This document shows, one piece after another, positions 26,950 through 36,041 of a DNA stretch of 64,000 nucleotides. The stretch covers positions 1 to 64,000 of the forward strand of contig MGWK01000046.1 in the NCBI GenBank assembly GCA_001800975.1, given 5' to 3'. The notes below the pieces were generated by a model that had not been told where the DNA came from, ran no database searches, and was given only the letters and a program-made list of their open reading frames with translations. Made by a program: the position numbers and the translations under genes. Numbering within the stretch: the first letter of the stretch is position 1; each line of letters begins with the position of its first letter. The DNA is from Flavobacteria bacterium RIFCSPLOWO2_12_FULL_35_11. Its GTDB lineage: Bacteria > Bacteroidota > Bacteroidia > Flavobacteriales > Flavobacteriaceae.

Positions 26950-27000
26950 TTATTTTTATTTGAAAAGAAAACTTTTAACTTTTAACCTTTAACAAAAAAA

Positions 27001-27654
27001 CTAGTTTCCTTTTTTATAATCTGCCAAAAACTGGGCCAAGCCAATATCTGTCAATGGGTGTTTCAACAATCCCATAATGGCTGATAAAGGACCTGTCATT
27101 ACATCGGCGCCTAATTTTGCGCAATCGATAATATGCATGGTGTGACGAACCGATGCCGCCAAAATTTCTGTTTCATAACCATAGTTGTCGTAAATAAGTC
27201 TTATTTCAGTAATAAGATTTAATCCGTCTGTAGAAATATCATCCAACCTTCCAATAAAAGGAGACACATAAGTTGCGCCTGCTTTAGCGGCCAACAATGC
27301 TTGTCCCGCCGAAAAAACCAAGGTCATATTCACCCTGATTCCTTTATCGGTAAAGTATTTACAGGCTTTAATTCCATCGGCAATCATTGGTAATTTAACC
27401 ACAATTTGCGGATGCAAATCGGCCAATGCTTCCCCTTCTCTCACCATTCCGTCGAAATCAGTTGCAATCACTTCGGCACTTACATCGCCATCAACAATAT
27501 TGCAAATTGCCACATAATGTTTTAAAATATTGTCTTTTCCCGTAATGCCTTCTTTAGCCATTAATGAAGGATTTGTGGTTACGCCATCCAAAACACCCAA
27601 TGCTTGTGCTTCTTTAATTTGCTCGAGGTTTGCTGTATCAATAAAAAATTTCAT
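27001..27654 (-). CDS. Transaldolase / fructose-6-phosphate aldolase family protein
   Basis: A 217-residue small transaldolase-type enzyme: [35 protein letters not shown] with the Schiff-base Lys, [19 protein letters not shown] and SPFIGRLDD. Short members act either as transaldolases in the pentose phosphate pathway or as fructose-6-phosphate aldolases (FsaA), and sequence alone does not separate these. A TACTTTTG element lies 40 bases upstream. Confidence 0.92.
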   Translation of the reverse strand: MKFFIDTANLEQIKEAQALGVLDGVTTNPSLMAKEGITGKDNILKHYVAICNIVDGDVSAEVIATDFDGMVREGEALADLHPQIVVKLPMIADGIKACKYFTDKGIRVNMTLVFSAGQALLAAKAGATYVSPFIGRLDDISTDGLNLITEIRLIYDNYGYETEILAASVRHTMHIIDCAKLGADVMTGPLSAIMGLLKHPLTDIGLAQFLADYKKGN

Positions 27655-27693
27655 GTGTTGTGATTATTAGTTTATACTGAATTGTTTCTTCTG

Positions 27694-27701
27694 CAAAAGT
27701 A
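27694..27701 (-). promoter_or_regulatory. -7 promoter element, transaldolase gene
   Basis: TACTTTTG on the minus strand, 40 bases before the ATG at 27654; matches TAnnTTTG. Confidence 0.5.
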
Positions 27702-27710
27702 CTTAAATGA

Positions 27711-28517
27711 TTACAATTTGTAGTGATTCATCAATAACTTTTCATAAACTTTATCAGGTAAAATTCTTTTCAATAAAATCGAGAATTTTTGCATAAAATC
27801 GCCCACTTTGTAATGAATTTCAGGTTTTGGCGTGTTTATGATTTTAAAAATAGCTTCAGCCATTTGGATCGGATTGCTTCCGCTGTCCACGTGCGCATCC
27901 ATTAAATCCAGATTTTTTTGATAGTTCTTTTTGTAGGGAGATTCGTGAATAATAGGCGTATGGTATCTGCCCGATGCAATATTTGTGGCAAAATCGCCCG
28001 GAGCTACGTTGGTCACTTCAATGCCAAAACCTTTAACTTCCATCCGAATGGCTTCCGTCACAATTTCCAAGGCGCCTTTTGTTGCAGAATAAATGCCCCT
28101 AAACGGCAAACCCATATAACCGGCAATAGAAGTCACATTAATAATTAATCCGCTATTTTGCTTGCGCATTTGCGGCAATACCGCTTTCATCATTTCAATC
28201 GCCCCAAAAAAATTGGTTTCAAAAACGTTTCGCATTTCATCAGTCGGCGTTTCTTCAATGGCACCGGTAATACCCATTCCTGCGTTGTTTATCAAAATAT
28301 CGATACGGCCTTCCGCAGCAATGATGTCGTCAATAACTTTGAGTATGGTTTCCTTATTATTGACATCCAAAGCAATTAAACGAAACGGATGATTTGTGAT
28401 ATTGGCTGGATTTCTGCTGGTTCCGTACACGATAAATCCTTTTTGTGTTAAAAATTCACCGACAGATTTTCCGATTCCCGAAGAACCTCCCGTAATTAAA
28501 ACGACTTTATTTCTCAT
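27711..28517 (-). CDS. SDR family oxidoreductase
   Basis: A 268-residue classical short-chain dehydrogenase: the cofactor motif TGGSSGIGKS (8-17), NNAGMG, the catalytic Ser in NVTSIAGYMG, and YSATKGALE with the catalytic Tyr and Lys. The substrate is unknown. It ends upstream of the transaldolase gene on the same strand, but that gene has its own promoter element. Confidence 0.9.
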   Translation of the reverse strand: MRNKVVLITGGSSGIGKSVGEFLTQKGFIVYGTSRNPANITNHPFRLIALDVNNKETILKVIDDIIAAEGRIDILINNAGMGITGAIEETPTDEMRNVFETNFFGAIEMMKAVLPQMRKQNSGLIINVTSIAGYMGLPFRGIYSATKGALEIVTEAIRMEVKGFGIEVTNVAPGDFATNIASGRYHTPIIHESPYKKNYQKNLDLMDAHVDSGSNPIQMAEAIFKIINTPKPEIHYKVGDFMQKFSILLKRILPDKVYEKLLMNHYKL

Positions 28518-28549
28518 TGAAAAATTAAAATATTAAATAATTGAAAATT

Positions 28550-28640
28550 GGGCGTTACCACAAGGGTCGGGCTATGCGCTTCAATCTTTTTTATCGGCAA
28601 AAAGCCTCAAAAAAGGATTTCCTCTACTATCCCTAACGCA
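28550..28640. repeat. Palindromic repeat family C, copy 2
   Basis: Begins GGGCGTTACCACAAGGGTCG and ends CTATCCCTAACGCA. Outer arms GCGTTA and TAACGC (28634-28639) pair, and the inner arms AATCTTTTTT and AAAAAAGGATT can also pair. The copy at 52442-52531 has GCATTA and TAATGC in the same places, a compensatory change. Confidence 0.8.
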
Positions 28641-28758
28641 AAATACTGTGCTAATTAGCATTCAGCTAAAATTGCAATCTCTAATAAGAAATCAAAAGTA
28701 AGTTATTTATGGAGATTTAAAAAGCCCTTTCCTTCGGATAGGAGATGGGAGAAAAAAA

Positions 28759-28856
28759 GGGCAAGCGACCTACATCACACCGCTACAACCTAATACCTTT
28801 GCTGCGTTCCCGCCCTGGAGGGTTCAAAGGGAGCTGGTTGTGCAGGACTTGCCCGG
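28759..28856 (-). ncRNA. ffs: Signal recognition particle RNA, small bacterial type
   Basis: The minus strand encodes an RNA of about 98 nt. GGGCAAG at the 5' end pairs with CTTGCCC at the 3' end, and the apical domain holds the conserved Ffh-binding segment CCAGGGCGGGAACGCAGC with a GGAA-type tetraloop. It scaffolds Ffh for co-translational targeting of membrane proteins. A TATTTTTG promoter element lies immediately upstream and a run of seven Us follows the 3' stem, so both ends are well supported to within a few bases. Confidence 0.92.
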
Positions 28857-28858
28857 CG

Positions 28859-28866
28859 CAAAAATA
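28859..28866 (-). promoter_or_regulatory. -7 promoter element, SRP RNA
   Basis: TATTTTTG on the minus strand, three bases before the RNA's mature 5' stem. Matches TAnnTTTG and helps fix the 5' end. Confidence 0.65.
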
Positions 28867-28945
28867 CAATCATTTTTTTAATTTTACCACTATTTTTTTT
28901 CTAATTTTAGTGTAACAAATCTAAATTAGTGTTTACTAATAAATT

Positions 28946-29106
28946 AGGCTCTGTAAAGAAATAAATGGTGCAGAATTAGCGAAGTAATTTTGTGCGTTTT
29001 CAAGGCGTGAATGAGACGAATGGCCTCAGCTATTTAACGATTTTACAACGCAGAAAAAGCGCAAAAGAACGAGATAAAATGTATCAGTCATTTCTTTACA
29101 AAGCCT
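28946..29106. mobile_element. 161-bp MITE-like element with 19-bp imperfect inverted ends
   Basis: Left end AGGCTCTGTAAAGAAATAA (28946-28964) matches the complement of the right end TCATTTCTTTACAAAGCCT (29088-29106) at 17 of 19 positions. The interior is weakly palindromic (TTTTGTGCGTTTTC against the complement of GAAAAAGCGCAAAA). No clear target duplication is seen and there is no credible gene inside. Its right end lies about 60 bases from the promoter of the DUF4199 gene. Confidence 0.65.
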
Positions 29107-29164
29107 TGGTTAAAAATAACCATTATTGTTGGCATTTAACCGCCAATGGTAATAAGGTATTTAC

Positions 29165-29172
29165 TATATTTG
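29165..29172 (+). promoter_or_regulatory. -7 promoter element, DUF4199 gene
   Basis: TATATTTG, 25 bases before the ATG at 29198; matches TAnnTTTG. Confidence 0.55.
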
Positions 29173-29197
29173 TTCAACCAAAAATCAATCAATTATC

Positions 29198-29734
29198 ATG
29201 GAAAATCAAGAAATCACGCCAAAGCAAATTATGTTAAACTACGGTTTACTGTTAGGATTTGCAGCAGTATTAATCAATGTTGCACTTTATTCAATGGGAA
29301 AAACATACGAACCGCATTGGTCCGTGGGGGTTATCAGTATTGGGGTAACCGTTGTAATCATCATTCTGGGTATCAAAAAAATTAAGGAACTTAATAATGG
29401 TTTTTTATCCTTGTCAGAAGCGTTAAAAACCGGATTGGGCATTGCGCTAATCTCCGGAATTATTAGCGTAGTCTACATGTTAATTTTCAGCAATTTTATT
29501 GAGCCTGAATACTTTGCAAGAATGATGGAAGTGCAACAACAAAAAATGCTGGAAACCTATCCTAATTTTACAGATGAGCAATTGGAAGCATCTATGGAAA
29601 TGGCTAAAAAAATGTCCGGACCTATGATTACTTCCGCTATCACAATCATCGGAAGTTTGTTTTTTGGATTCATCATTGCGCTTATTGGCGGATTGATTAT
29701 GAAAAGATCTGACGAAGAAATCAACAGTATCTAA
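29198..29734 (+). CDS. DUF4199 family membrane protein
   Basis: A 178-residue protein with four membrane helices (about 12-33, 42-60, 79-101, 145-170) typical of DUF4199, a Bacteroidota family of unknown function. The long loop between helices 3 and 4 holds the family-like stretch EYFARMMEVQQQKMLE. It lies 11 bases before a glycosyltransferase gene and is probably co-transcribed with it; this pairing may indicate a shared envelope role. Confidence 0.85.
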   Translation: MENQEITPKQIMLNYGLLLGFAAVLINVALYSMGKTYEPHWSVGVISIGVTVVIIILGIKKIKELNNGFLSLSEALKTGLGIALISGIISVVYMLIFSNFIEPEYFARMMEVQQQKMLETYPNFTDEQLEASMEMAKKMSGPMITSAITIIGSLFFGFIIALIGGLIMKRSDEEINSI

Positions 29735-29745
29735 AACAAATTTTA

Positions 29746-30693
29746 ATGGATATATCCATCGTCATTCCACTGCTTAACGAAGATGAATCTTTAAATGAAT
29801 TACACGATTGGATTGTAATAGTGATGCAATCCAATCGTTATTCTTATGAATTGCTTTTTATTGATGACGGCAGCACCGACGATTCCTGGAAGGTGATCAA
29901 GTCGTTGTCCGAAAGAAACCCAAATGTAAAAGGCATTCGATTTCAAAAAAATTACGGAAAATCACAGGCATTAAATGCCGGGTTCAAACAAGTGACCGGC
30001 GACGTTGTGATTACCATGGACGCCGATTTGCAAGACAGTCCGGATGAAATTCCCGAATTGTACCAATTAATTAAAAGCGGCGATTTCGATTTGGTTTCAG
30101 GCTGGAAAAAAAAGCGGTTCGATTCAAAAATCAGAAAAAACATACCCTCAAAATTATTCAATGCTGCTGCCAGAAAAACTTCCGGCTTAAAATTGCACGA
30201 TTTTAATTGCGGATTGAAAGCCTACAAAAATGAAGTGGTAAAAAATATTGACGTGAACGGCGAAATGCACCGCTACATTCCTGTGCTCGCCAAAAATGCG
30301 GGATTTAATAAAATTACAGAGAAAGTGGTGGCACACCAGGCCAGAAAATACGGTGTGACAAAATTTGGCATGGAACGTTTCATCAACGGATTTCTGGACT
30401 TGATTACCATTTGGTTTTTGTCGAAATTCGGCAAAAGGCCTATGCATTTGTTTGGATTGTTGGGGACACTGACTTTTTTCATCGGATTTTGTTTTGCGCT
30501 CTACTTAGGAATTGACAAGCTGTTTTTCAACCCCTTAGGACGATTAATTACTGAAAGGCCCCACTTTTATTTGGCAATAGTCGCCATGATTATTGGAACA
30601 CAACTATTTTTGGCCGGATTTTTAGGAGAACTCATTTTACGCACAAAATCGAATACCAAACGTTACAACATTTCAGATAAAATCAACAATTGA
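29746..30693 (+). CDS. Family 2 glycosyltransferase, DPM1/GtrB type
   Basis: A 315-residue polyprenol-phosphate glycosyltransferase: N-terminal GT2 domain with VIPLLNEDESL, FIDDGSTDDSW, the DxD motif in TMDADLQD and the later HRYIPVLA, followed by two C-terminal membrane helices (about 240-262 and 278-305). Such enzymes load a sugar onto undecaprenyl phosphate at the inner membrane. It follows the DUF4199 gene and precedes the phosphosugar mutase. Confidence 0.88.
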   Translation: MDISIVIPLLNEDESLNELHDWIVIVMQSNRYSYELLFIDDGSTDDSWKVIKSLSERNPNVKGIRFQKNYGKSQALNAGFKQVTGDVVITMDADLQDSPDEIPELYQLIKSGDFDLVSGWKKKRFDSKIRKNIPSKLFNAAARKTSGLKLHDFNCGLKAYKNEVVKNIDVNGEMHRYIPVLAKNAGFNKITEKVVAHQARKYGVTKFGMERFINGFLDLITIWFLSKFGKRPMHLFGLLGTLTFFIGFCFALYLGIDKLFFNPLGRLITERPHFYLAIVAMIIGTQLFLAGFLGELILRTKSNTKRYNISDKINN

Positions 30694-30713
30694 TCTTTTT
30701 AACATAATTGAAC

Positions 30714-30721
30714 TATTTTTG
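30714..30721 (+). promoter_or_regulatory. -7 promoter element, phosphosugar mutase
   Basis: TATTTTTG, 20 bases before the ATG at 30742, with an upstream TTG (30690-30692) at a 21-base spacing, within the range seen for Bacteroidota promoters. Confidence 0.6.
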
Positions 30722-30741
30722 CATTATTAAATTCTTACGAC

Positions 30742-32457
30742 ATGACTGAAATCTTAAATAAAGCCCAACTTTGGCTGACCGATACTTTTGATGCAAAAAC
30801 AAAAGAGGAAGTGCAACAATTGATTGCCGGAAATGAAAGCCAATTAACGGAACATTTTTATCAGGATTTAGAATTTGGGACCGGAGGAATGCGCGGCATT
30901 ATGGGTGCCGGAACAAACAGAATCAATAAATACACTTTGGGCAGGGCAACTCAAGGATTGTGCAATTACTTAACCCAAACTTTTCCAAATAAACCTTTGA
31001 AAGCCGTTATTGCTTTTGACTGCCGGCATAACAGCAAGGAATTTGCAAAAATTGTGGCCGATGTGTTTTCGGCAAACAACATTAAAGTATACTTATTTGA
31101 AGATTTACGTCCCACCCCAGAACTTTCTTTTGCGGTAAGACATTTAGGATGCGATGCGGGAATTGTATTGACCGCTTCTCACAATCCGCCGGAATACAAC
31201 GGCTACAAAGTGTATTGGAATGATGGCGGACAAATTGTTCCGCCGCAGGACAATGAAATCATTGCGGAGGTCAACCGTTTGGATTTTTCCCAAATCAACT
31301 TCAAAGCCAATGAAAACTTAATTGAAATTATCGGCAAAGAAGTCGATGAAGCTTTCATAAATGCCAGCGTAAAAAATGGCACCTTCAATACAAAAGGCAA
31401 AGAAAACCTTAAGATTGTTTTCACTTCATTGCATGGAACTTCCATTACTTCCATCCCGGAAGCATTTAAAAGAGCAGGTTATACAGATGTGCACATTGTT
31501 GAAGAACAACGCGTGCCTAACGGCGATTTTCCAACCGTTAAATCTCCCAATCCAGAAGAACCGGATGCCCTAAAAATGGCCACGGATCTGGCTGAAAAAA
31601 TCCATGCGGATATCGTCATCGGAACCGATCCTGATTGTGACCGATTGGGCATTGCAGTGAGAAATTTAGAAGGAAAAATGACCTTGTTAAACGGAAATCA
31701 AACCATGTGTCTGATGACCGATTTTTTAATCAGAAAATGGAAGGAAGCAGGCAAACTAAACGGCAAACAATTTGTGGGTTCCACCATTGTTTCCACCAAT
31801 TTGGTGAACGAAATTGCGGCCCGATACGGTGTTGAAACAAAAGTTGGCCTGACCGGATTTAAATGGATTGCCAAAATGGTTCGTGAAGCCGAAGGCAAAC
31901 AAGATTTTATTGGCGGCGGAGAGGAAAGTTTTGGTTATATGATTGGCGATTTTGTGCGCGATAAAGATGCGGTAACCGCTACCCTGTTGGCCTGTGAAAT
32001 TGCGGCAAATGCAAAAGCAAACGGAAGTTCTGTGTATCAGGAATTGCTGCAAATTTATGCCGACAATCATTTTTACAAAGAGCACTTAATCTCTGTTGTC
32101 AAAAAGGGAATGGACGGCGCCGACCAGATTAAGCAAATGATGGTTGCGTTGCGTGAAAATCCGGTTACGGAAATCGACGGTTCAAAAGTGACTTATCTTT
32201 TTGATTATGACGCTTCAACAAGAAAAAATATAGCAACCGGAAAGATAGAAAGCATCGACACTCCCAAATCCAATGTATTGATTTATCATACGGAAGACGG
32301 CACAAAAATAGCCGCAAGGCCAAGCGGAACAGAGCCTAAAATTAAATTTTATTTCAGTGTAAAAGGAAATTTAGATGCCCTTGAAAACGCCAAAAAAGTT
32401 GAAGCGGAACTAGATGCAAAAATTCAACGTATTATTGCCGAACTCAAATTGAGTTAA
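30742..32457 (+). CDS. Phospho-sugar mutase (phosphoglucomutase/phosphomannomutase family)
   Basis: A 571-residue alpha-D-phosphohexomutase of the PGM2-like group: FGTGGMRGIMG near residue 46, the phosphoserine loop TASHNPPEYNGYK, the Mg site GTDPDCDRLG, the sugar loop GGGEESFGYM and the phosphate-binding RPSGTEPKIKFYF. It interconverts hexose or pentose 1- and 6(5)-phosphates, supplying precursors for glycans. Exact substrate is not resolved by sequence. Confidence 0.93.
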   Translation: MTEILNKAQLWLTDTFDAKTKEEVQQLIAGNESQLTEHFYQDLEFGTGGMRGIMGAGTNRINKYTLGRATQGLCNYLTQTFPNKPLKAVIAFDCRHNSKEFAKIVADVFSANNIKVYLFEDLRPTPELSFAVRHLGCDAGIVLTASHNPPEYNGYKVYWNDGGQIVPPQDNEIIAEVNRLDFSQINFKANENLIEIIGKEVDEAFINASVKNGTFNTKGKENLKIVFTSLHGTSITSIPEAFKRAGYTDVHIVEEQRVPNGDFPTVKSPNPEEPDALKMATDLAEKIHADIVIGTDPDCDRLGIAVRNLEGKMTLLNGNQTMCLMTDFLIRKWKEAGKLNGKQFVGSTIVSTNLVNEIAARYGVETKVGLTGFKWIAKMVREAEGKQDFIGGGEESFGYMIGDFVRDKDAVTATLLACEIAANAKANGSSVYQELLQIYADNHFYKEHLISVVKKGMDGADQIKQMMVALRENPVTEIDGSKVTYLFDYDASTRKNIATGKIESIDTPKSNVLIYHTEDGTKIAARPSGTEPKIKFYFSVKGNLDALENAKKVEAELDAKIQRIIAELKLS

Positions 32458-32460
32458 AAT

Positions 32461-32600
32461 ATAGTCCGAAGACGGGAGCCTGCCGGCAGGCAGGCAGGCA
32501 GGCATGACCGAAGACGGAAGTTCAAATTCAAGTTCATTTCTTAATCAAATCAAGCTCCCTTTCCTTGGGAAAGGGCGGGGGGATAGGATAAAAACGATAA
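32461..32600 (-). repeat. Compound repeat family A, inverted copy with GGCA tandem
   Basis: On the minus strand this repeats the parts seen at 20625-20752, including the CCCTTTCC hairpin (here TCCCTTTCCTTGGGAAAGGG on the plus strand) and TCTTCGG words. It also carries the perfect palindrome GCCTGCCGGCAGGC (32478-32491) running into five tandem GGCA units (32485-32504). No gene lies here. Confidence 0.75.
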
Positions 32601-32607
32601 AAAAATA

Positions 32608-34431
32608 ATGAAGTACTTCAGACAGATATTGGTTTATGCCAAACCTTATAAAATATACGGTGTTTTAAACATTGTCAGCAATGTTTTTTATGCGTTGTTT
32701 GGCACCTTGGCCTTTGTTTCGCTGATGCCCATGCTAAAAGTGCTTTTTAAAACTGCGGAACCCATCACCACAAAACCTTCTTATGAGGGAGTCGCCAAAC
32801 TAGGCGACTATATTGAAAATTACATCAATTACTTCATCACTTTAAAAATAAATACAGAAGGCGAAATGAAAGCCTTGCTATTTATGATCGTGATTGTCAT
32901 CAGCACTTTTTTGCTCAAAAACATCTTCGGTTATTTGGCCATGTACTTTATCACCTTTTTAAGAAATGGTGTTTTAAAGGATGTTCGAAATGACTTGTAT
33001 GAAAAAACAGTTGATTTGCCACTGGCCTATTTTTCTGAAAAAAGAAAAGGCGATATTATTGCCCGTATTTCTACAGATGTGTTGGAAATCCAGCATTCCT
33101 TTTTGTCCATTTTAGAATTGATTGTCAGAGAACCCTTGATGATTTTGTTCACCATTTTTGCGATGCTGGCCTTAAGTCCGCAATTGACCTTATTTGTGTT
33201 CATCTTTATTCCGATTGCGGGATTCGTGATATCATTGGTAGGAAAAAAATTAAAAAAACAATCGGATAAAGTTCAAAAAGAACAGGGACTGTTTTTATCC
33301 ATTTTAGAAGAAACGTTGGGCGGATTAAGGGTGATTAAAGGATTTAATGCAGAAGGTTATTTCAATTCGAAATTCAGGGAATCAACCTCACGGTTTTACA
33401 GATTCTCCAATTCTTTGCTGAACAGACAAAATTTGGCTTCCCCATTGAGTGAGTTTTTGGGGATTGGAGTCATTGCTATTTTACTTTGGTATGGCGGCTC
33501 CTTGGTTTTGGTGTCAAACACTTTGGCTCCCGATGCTTTTATTATTTATATGGGATTGGCTTACAATATTTTAACCCCGGCAAAAGCCATTTCAAAAGCG
33601 GTTTATGGCGTGAAAAAAGGAGATGCCGCCGCGGAACGCGTACTGGAGATTTTACATACCACCTCGCCATTGGCTGACAAGCCAAATGCCCTGGTTAAAG
33701 AAGGATTTAATTCGGCCATCAGCATTGAAAATATTTCATTTAAATATGAAGAAGAATACGTGCTTAAAAATTTCTCATTGGAAATACCCAAAGGAAAAAC
33801 GGTTGCTTTTGTGGGACAATCGGGCAGCGGAAAATCGACAATTGCAAATTTGCTGACACGTTTTTATGACGTGAATGAAGGCAGTATTAAAATTGATGGC
33901 ATCGACATTCGCGACATCACAAAAAAATCATTACGCAGTCTGCAAGGCCTTGTTTCCCAAGATTCCATTTTATTTAACGACAGCATCAAAAATAATATTT
34001 TGTTGGGCATCGAAAATAAATCGGAGGCCGAAATTGTGGACGCCGCAAAAATTGCGAATGCCCATGAATTTATACATGAGATGCCAAATGGCTACGATTC
34101 CAACATAGGCGACAGCGGTAACAAACTCTCTGGCGGACAAAAACAGCGGTTGAGCATTGCGCGTGCGGTGCTTAAAAATCCGCCAATCATGATTTTGGAT
34201 GAAGCCACTTCAGCGTTGGACACTGAATCTGAACGTTTGGTGCAGGATGCATTGGAAAAAATGATGAAAAACAGAACTTCGGTGGTGATAGCACACCGAC
34301 TTTCCACGGTTCAAAAAGCGGATCTTATAGTGGTTTTGCTAAAAGGAAAAATCATTGAGCAAGGAAACCACGAGGAATTGATCGCCAAAAATGGTGTTTA
34401 CACCAAGTTGGTTGAAATGCAGACGCTTTAG
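32608..34431 (+). CDS. ABC exporter with fused membrane and ATPase domains
   Basis: A 607-residue half-transporter of the MsbA/lipid exporter type. Six membrane helices lie within residues 20-340, followed by the ATPase: Walker A GQSGSGKST, Q-loop VSQD, signature LSGGQKQRLSIA, Walker B MILDEATSALD, H-loop AHR. It acts as a homodimer, likely flipping lipids or lipid-linked molecules or exporting drugs. The substrate is unproven; no neighbouring gene settles it. Confidence 0.92.
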   Translation: MKYFRQILVYAKPYKIYGVLNIVSNVFYALFGTLAFVSLMPMLKVLFKTAEPITTKPSYEGVAKLGDYIENYINYFITLKINTEGEMKALLFMIVIVISTFLLKNIFGYLAMYFITFLRNGVLKDVRNDLYEKTVDLPLAYFSEKRKGDIIARISTDVLEIQHSFLSILELIVREPLMILFTIFAMLALSPQLTLFVFIFIPIAGFVISLVGKKLKKQSDKVQKEQGLFLSILEETLGGLRVIKGFNAEGYFNSKFRESTSRFYRFSNSLLNRQNLASPLSEFLGIGVIAILLWYGGSLVLVSNTLAPDAFIIYMGLAYNILTPAKAISKAVYGVKKGDAAAERVLEILHTTSPLADKPNALVKEGFNSAISIENISFKYEEEYVLKNFSLEIPKGKTVAFVGQSGSGKSTIANLLTRFYDVNEGSIKIDGIDIRDITKKSLRSLQGLVSQDSILFNDSIKNNILLGIENKSEAEIVDAAKIANAHEFIHEMPNGYDSNIGDSGNKLSGGQKQRLSIARAVLKNPPIMILDEATSALDTESERLVQDALEKMMKNRTSVVIAHRLSTVQKADLIVVLLKGKIIEQGNHEELIAKNGVYTKLVEMQTL

Positions 34432-34535
34432 AAAGAAAGTTATTTGTTATTGGTTATTCGTTGAATTGTTAAGTGTTGAATTGTTTTAGTGTGTAGCTGT
34501 TTGTTTCTCGAAGGATTGTGAAATTATTTTGATGT

Positions 34536-34570
34536 TTTTACACACCCCAACCCCTCTCAAGAGGGGAATT
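34536..34570 (+). repeat. Dispersed repeat family B, intact copy
   Basis: TTACACACCCCAACCCCTCT followed by CAAGAGGGGAATT; the arms CCCCTCT and AGAGGGG form a hairpin after the exporter gene. Two other copies lie at 10354 and 17421. Confidence 0.7.
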
Positions 34571-34613
34571 AATTGTATTGAATTTATATTTTAGACTTCT
34601 AACATTTTTAACT

Positions 34614-36038
34614 TTAATTTTTAACCAATCCCAACTTCTCCCCTTTTTTCAGCATAAAAACATACGCTTCTTCATAATCGTTGGCGATTTCACCTTCTAA
34701 AATTGCTTCTTTAATGGCTTCTTTTAAAACGCCGATTTCACGGCAGGGTTTTAAATTAAAGGTTTCCATAATCAGTTCACCGGAGATTGGCGGCTGAAAA
34801 TTGCGGACATGGTCGCGTTCTTCCACTTCCTTTATTTTTTGGCGCACCAATTCAAAATTTTGGTGGTATTTTTTAAATTTCGACGGATTTTTAGTGGTAA
34901 TGTCCTCTTCACACAAAGTCATTAAGCTTTCAATGTCATCACCGGCATCAAAAACCAAACGTCGCACTGCAGAATCGGTCACTTCGGTTGCCAACACAAT
35001 CGGACGAGAACTTAACAATACCATTTTTTGAACGAATTTCATTTTCTCGTTCATGGGCATTTTCAAACGCTTAAACAGTTTGTAAACCATTTTTGACCCC
35101 ACATATTCATGTCCGTGAAAGGTCCAGCCCAGTATTGGATGAAATTTTTTGGTGGGCGCTTTTCCAATATCGTGCAGCAGTGCAGCCCAGCGCAACCATA
35201 CATCTTCGGTGTTTTTTGAAATATTGTCCACCACTTCCAAGGTATGGTAAAAATTGTCTTTATGCTTTTGTCCTTCCACGTCCTCCACACCTTCCAAATT
35301 GGTCAGTTCAGGCAAAAAACGTTTCAGCAACTGCGCTTTGTGCAATAAAACAAATCCGACCGAAGGCACTGGAGCGCTCATTATTTTGTTGAGTTCTTCC
35401 ACAATTCTTTCACGCGTAATAATGTCCAGTCGCTCGGCATTTCTGGCAATGGCTTCAAAGGATTTCTTTTCAATATCGAAATTCAGCTGGGTAGCAAAGC
35501 GAATGGCGCGCATCATACGCAAAGGATCGTCAGAATAGGTAATATCCGGACTCAGCGGCGTTTTGATAATTCTGGCTTCCAAATCTTTCAATCCGTTAAA
35601 AGGATCCAATAAATTGCCATAATCGGCTTTATTTAAACTCATGGCCAAGGCATTTATGGTGAAATCCCGGCGGTTTTGGTCATCTTCCAACGTTCCGTCT
35701 TCCACTACAGGATTCCGGCTGTTTTCATTGTAAGATTCCTTTCTCGCGCCCACAAATTCCACTTCAACCTCTTTATACCTTAACATCGCCGTTCCGTAGG
35801 TTTTAAAAACCTGCACTTTGGGTTTGTTCGGCAATAATTTGGCGACAGCCTGCGCCAATTCAATGCCGCTTCCAACGGCAACAATGTCTATATCTTGCTT
35901 ATTGTCCCTTTTTAAAAAGTAATCCCGCACAAATCCGCCGATGACGTAGGTTTCCAATTGCAAATCGGCAGCCGCTTGTGAGATATATTCAAAAATCGGA
36001 TGGCTTATCGCCTCCGTATGAAGATTTTTTTTAGTCAT
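34614..36038 (-). CDS. CCA tRNA nucleotidyltransferase / polyA polymerase-type enzyme with HD domain
   Basis: A 474-residue class II nucleotidyltransferase: [12 protein letters not shown] near residue 31, the metal-binding [33 protein letters not shown] and the HD domain at [11 protein letters not shown] (about 285). It adds or repairs the CCA end of tRNA, or a tRNA-related poly(A) tail; the domain content favours CCA addition. It shares its strand with the threonylcarbamoyl-AMP synthase gene, whose stop lies three bases upstream, so the two form a tRNA-maturation operon. Confidence 0.92.
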   Translation of the reverse strand: MTKKNLHTEAISHPIFEYISQAAADLQLETYVIGGFVRDYFLKRDNKQDIDIVAVGSGIELAQAVAKLLPNKPKVQVFKTYGTAMLRYKEVEVEFVGARKESYNENSRNPVVEDGTLEDDQNRRDFTINALAMSLNKADYGNLLDPFNGLKDLEARIIKTPLSPDITYSDDPLRMMRAIRFATQLNFDIEKKSFEAIARNAERLDIITRERIVEELNKIMSAPVPSVGFVLLHKAQLLKRFLPELTNLEGVEDVEGQKHKDNFYHTLEVVDNISKNTEDVWLRWAALLHDIGKAPTKKFHPILGWTFHGHEYVGSKMVYKLFKRLKMPMNEKMKFVQKMVLLSSRPIVLATEVTDSAVRRLVFDAGDDIESLMTLCEEDITTKNPSKFKKYHQNFELVRQKIKEVEERDHVRNFQPPISGELIMETFNLKPCREIGVLKEAIKEAILEGEIANDYEEAYVFMLKKGEKLGLVKN

Positions 36039-36041
36039 TTT

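Noticed and set aside
28801-28840. GGTTCAAAGG as a possible tRNA T-loop
   Set aside because: The segment belongs to the SRP RNA, and no acceptor or anticodon stems can be drawn around it.
28992-29237. An 81-residue open frame across the MITE-like element
   Set aside because: It runs through the inverted repeat and the promoter of the DUF4199 gene, overlaps its start and resembles no protein.
32485-32504. Five GGCA units as a phase-variation tract controlling the ABC exporter
   Set aside because: It is 100 bases upstream of the start, inside a dispersed repeat, and not in a reading frame or clear promoter spacing.
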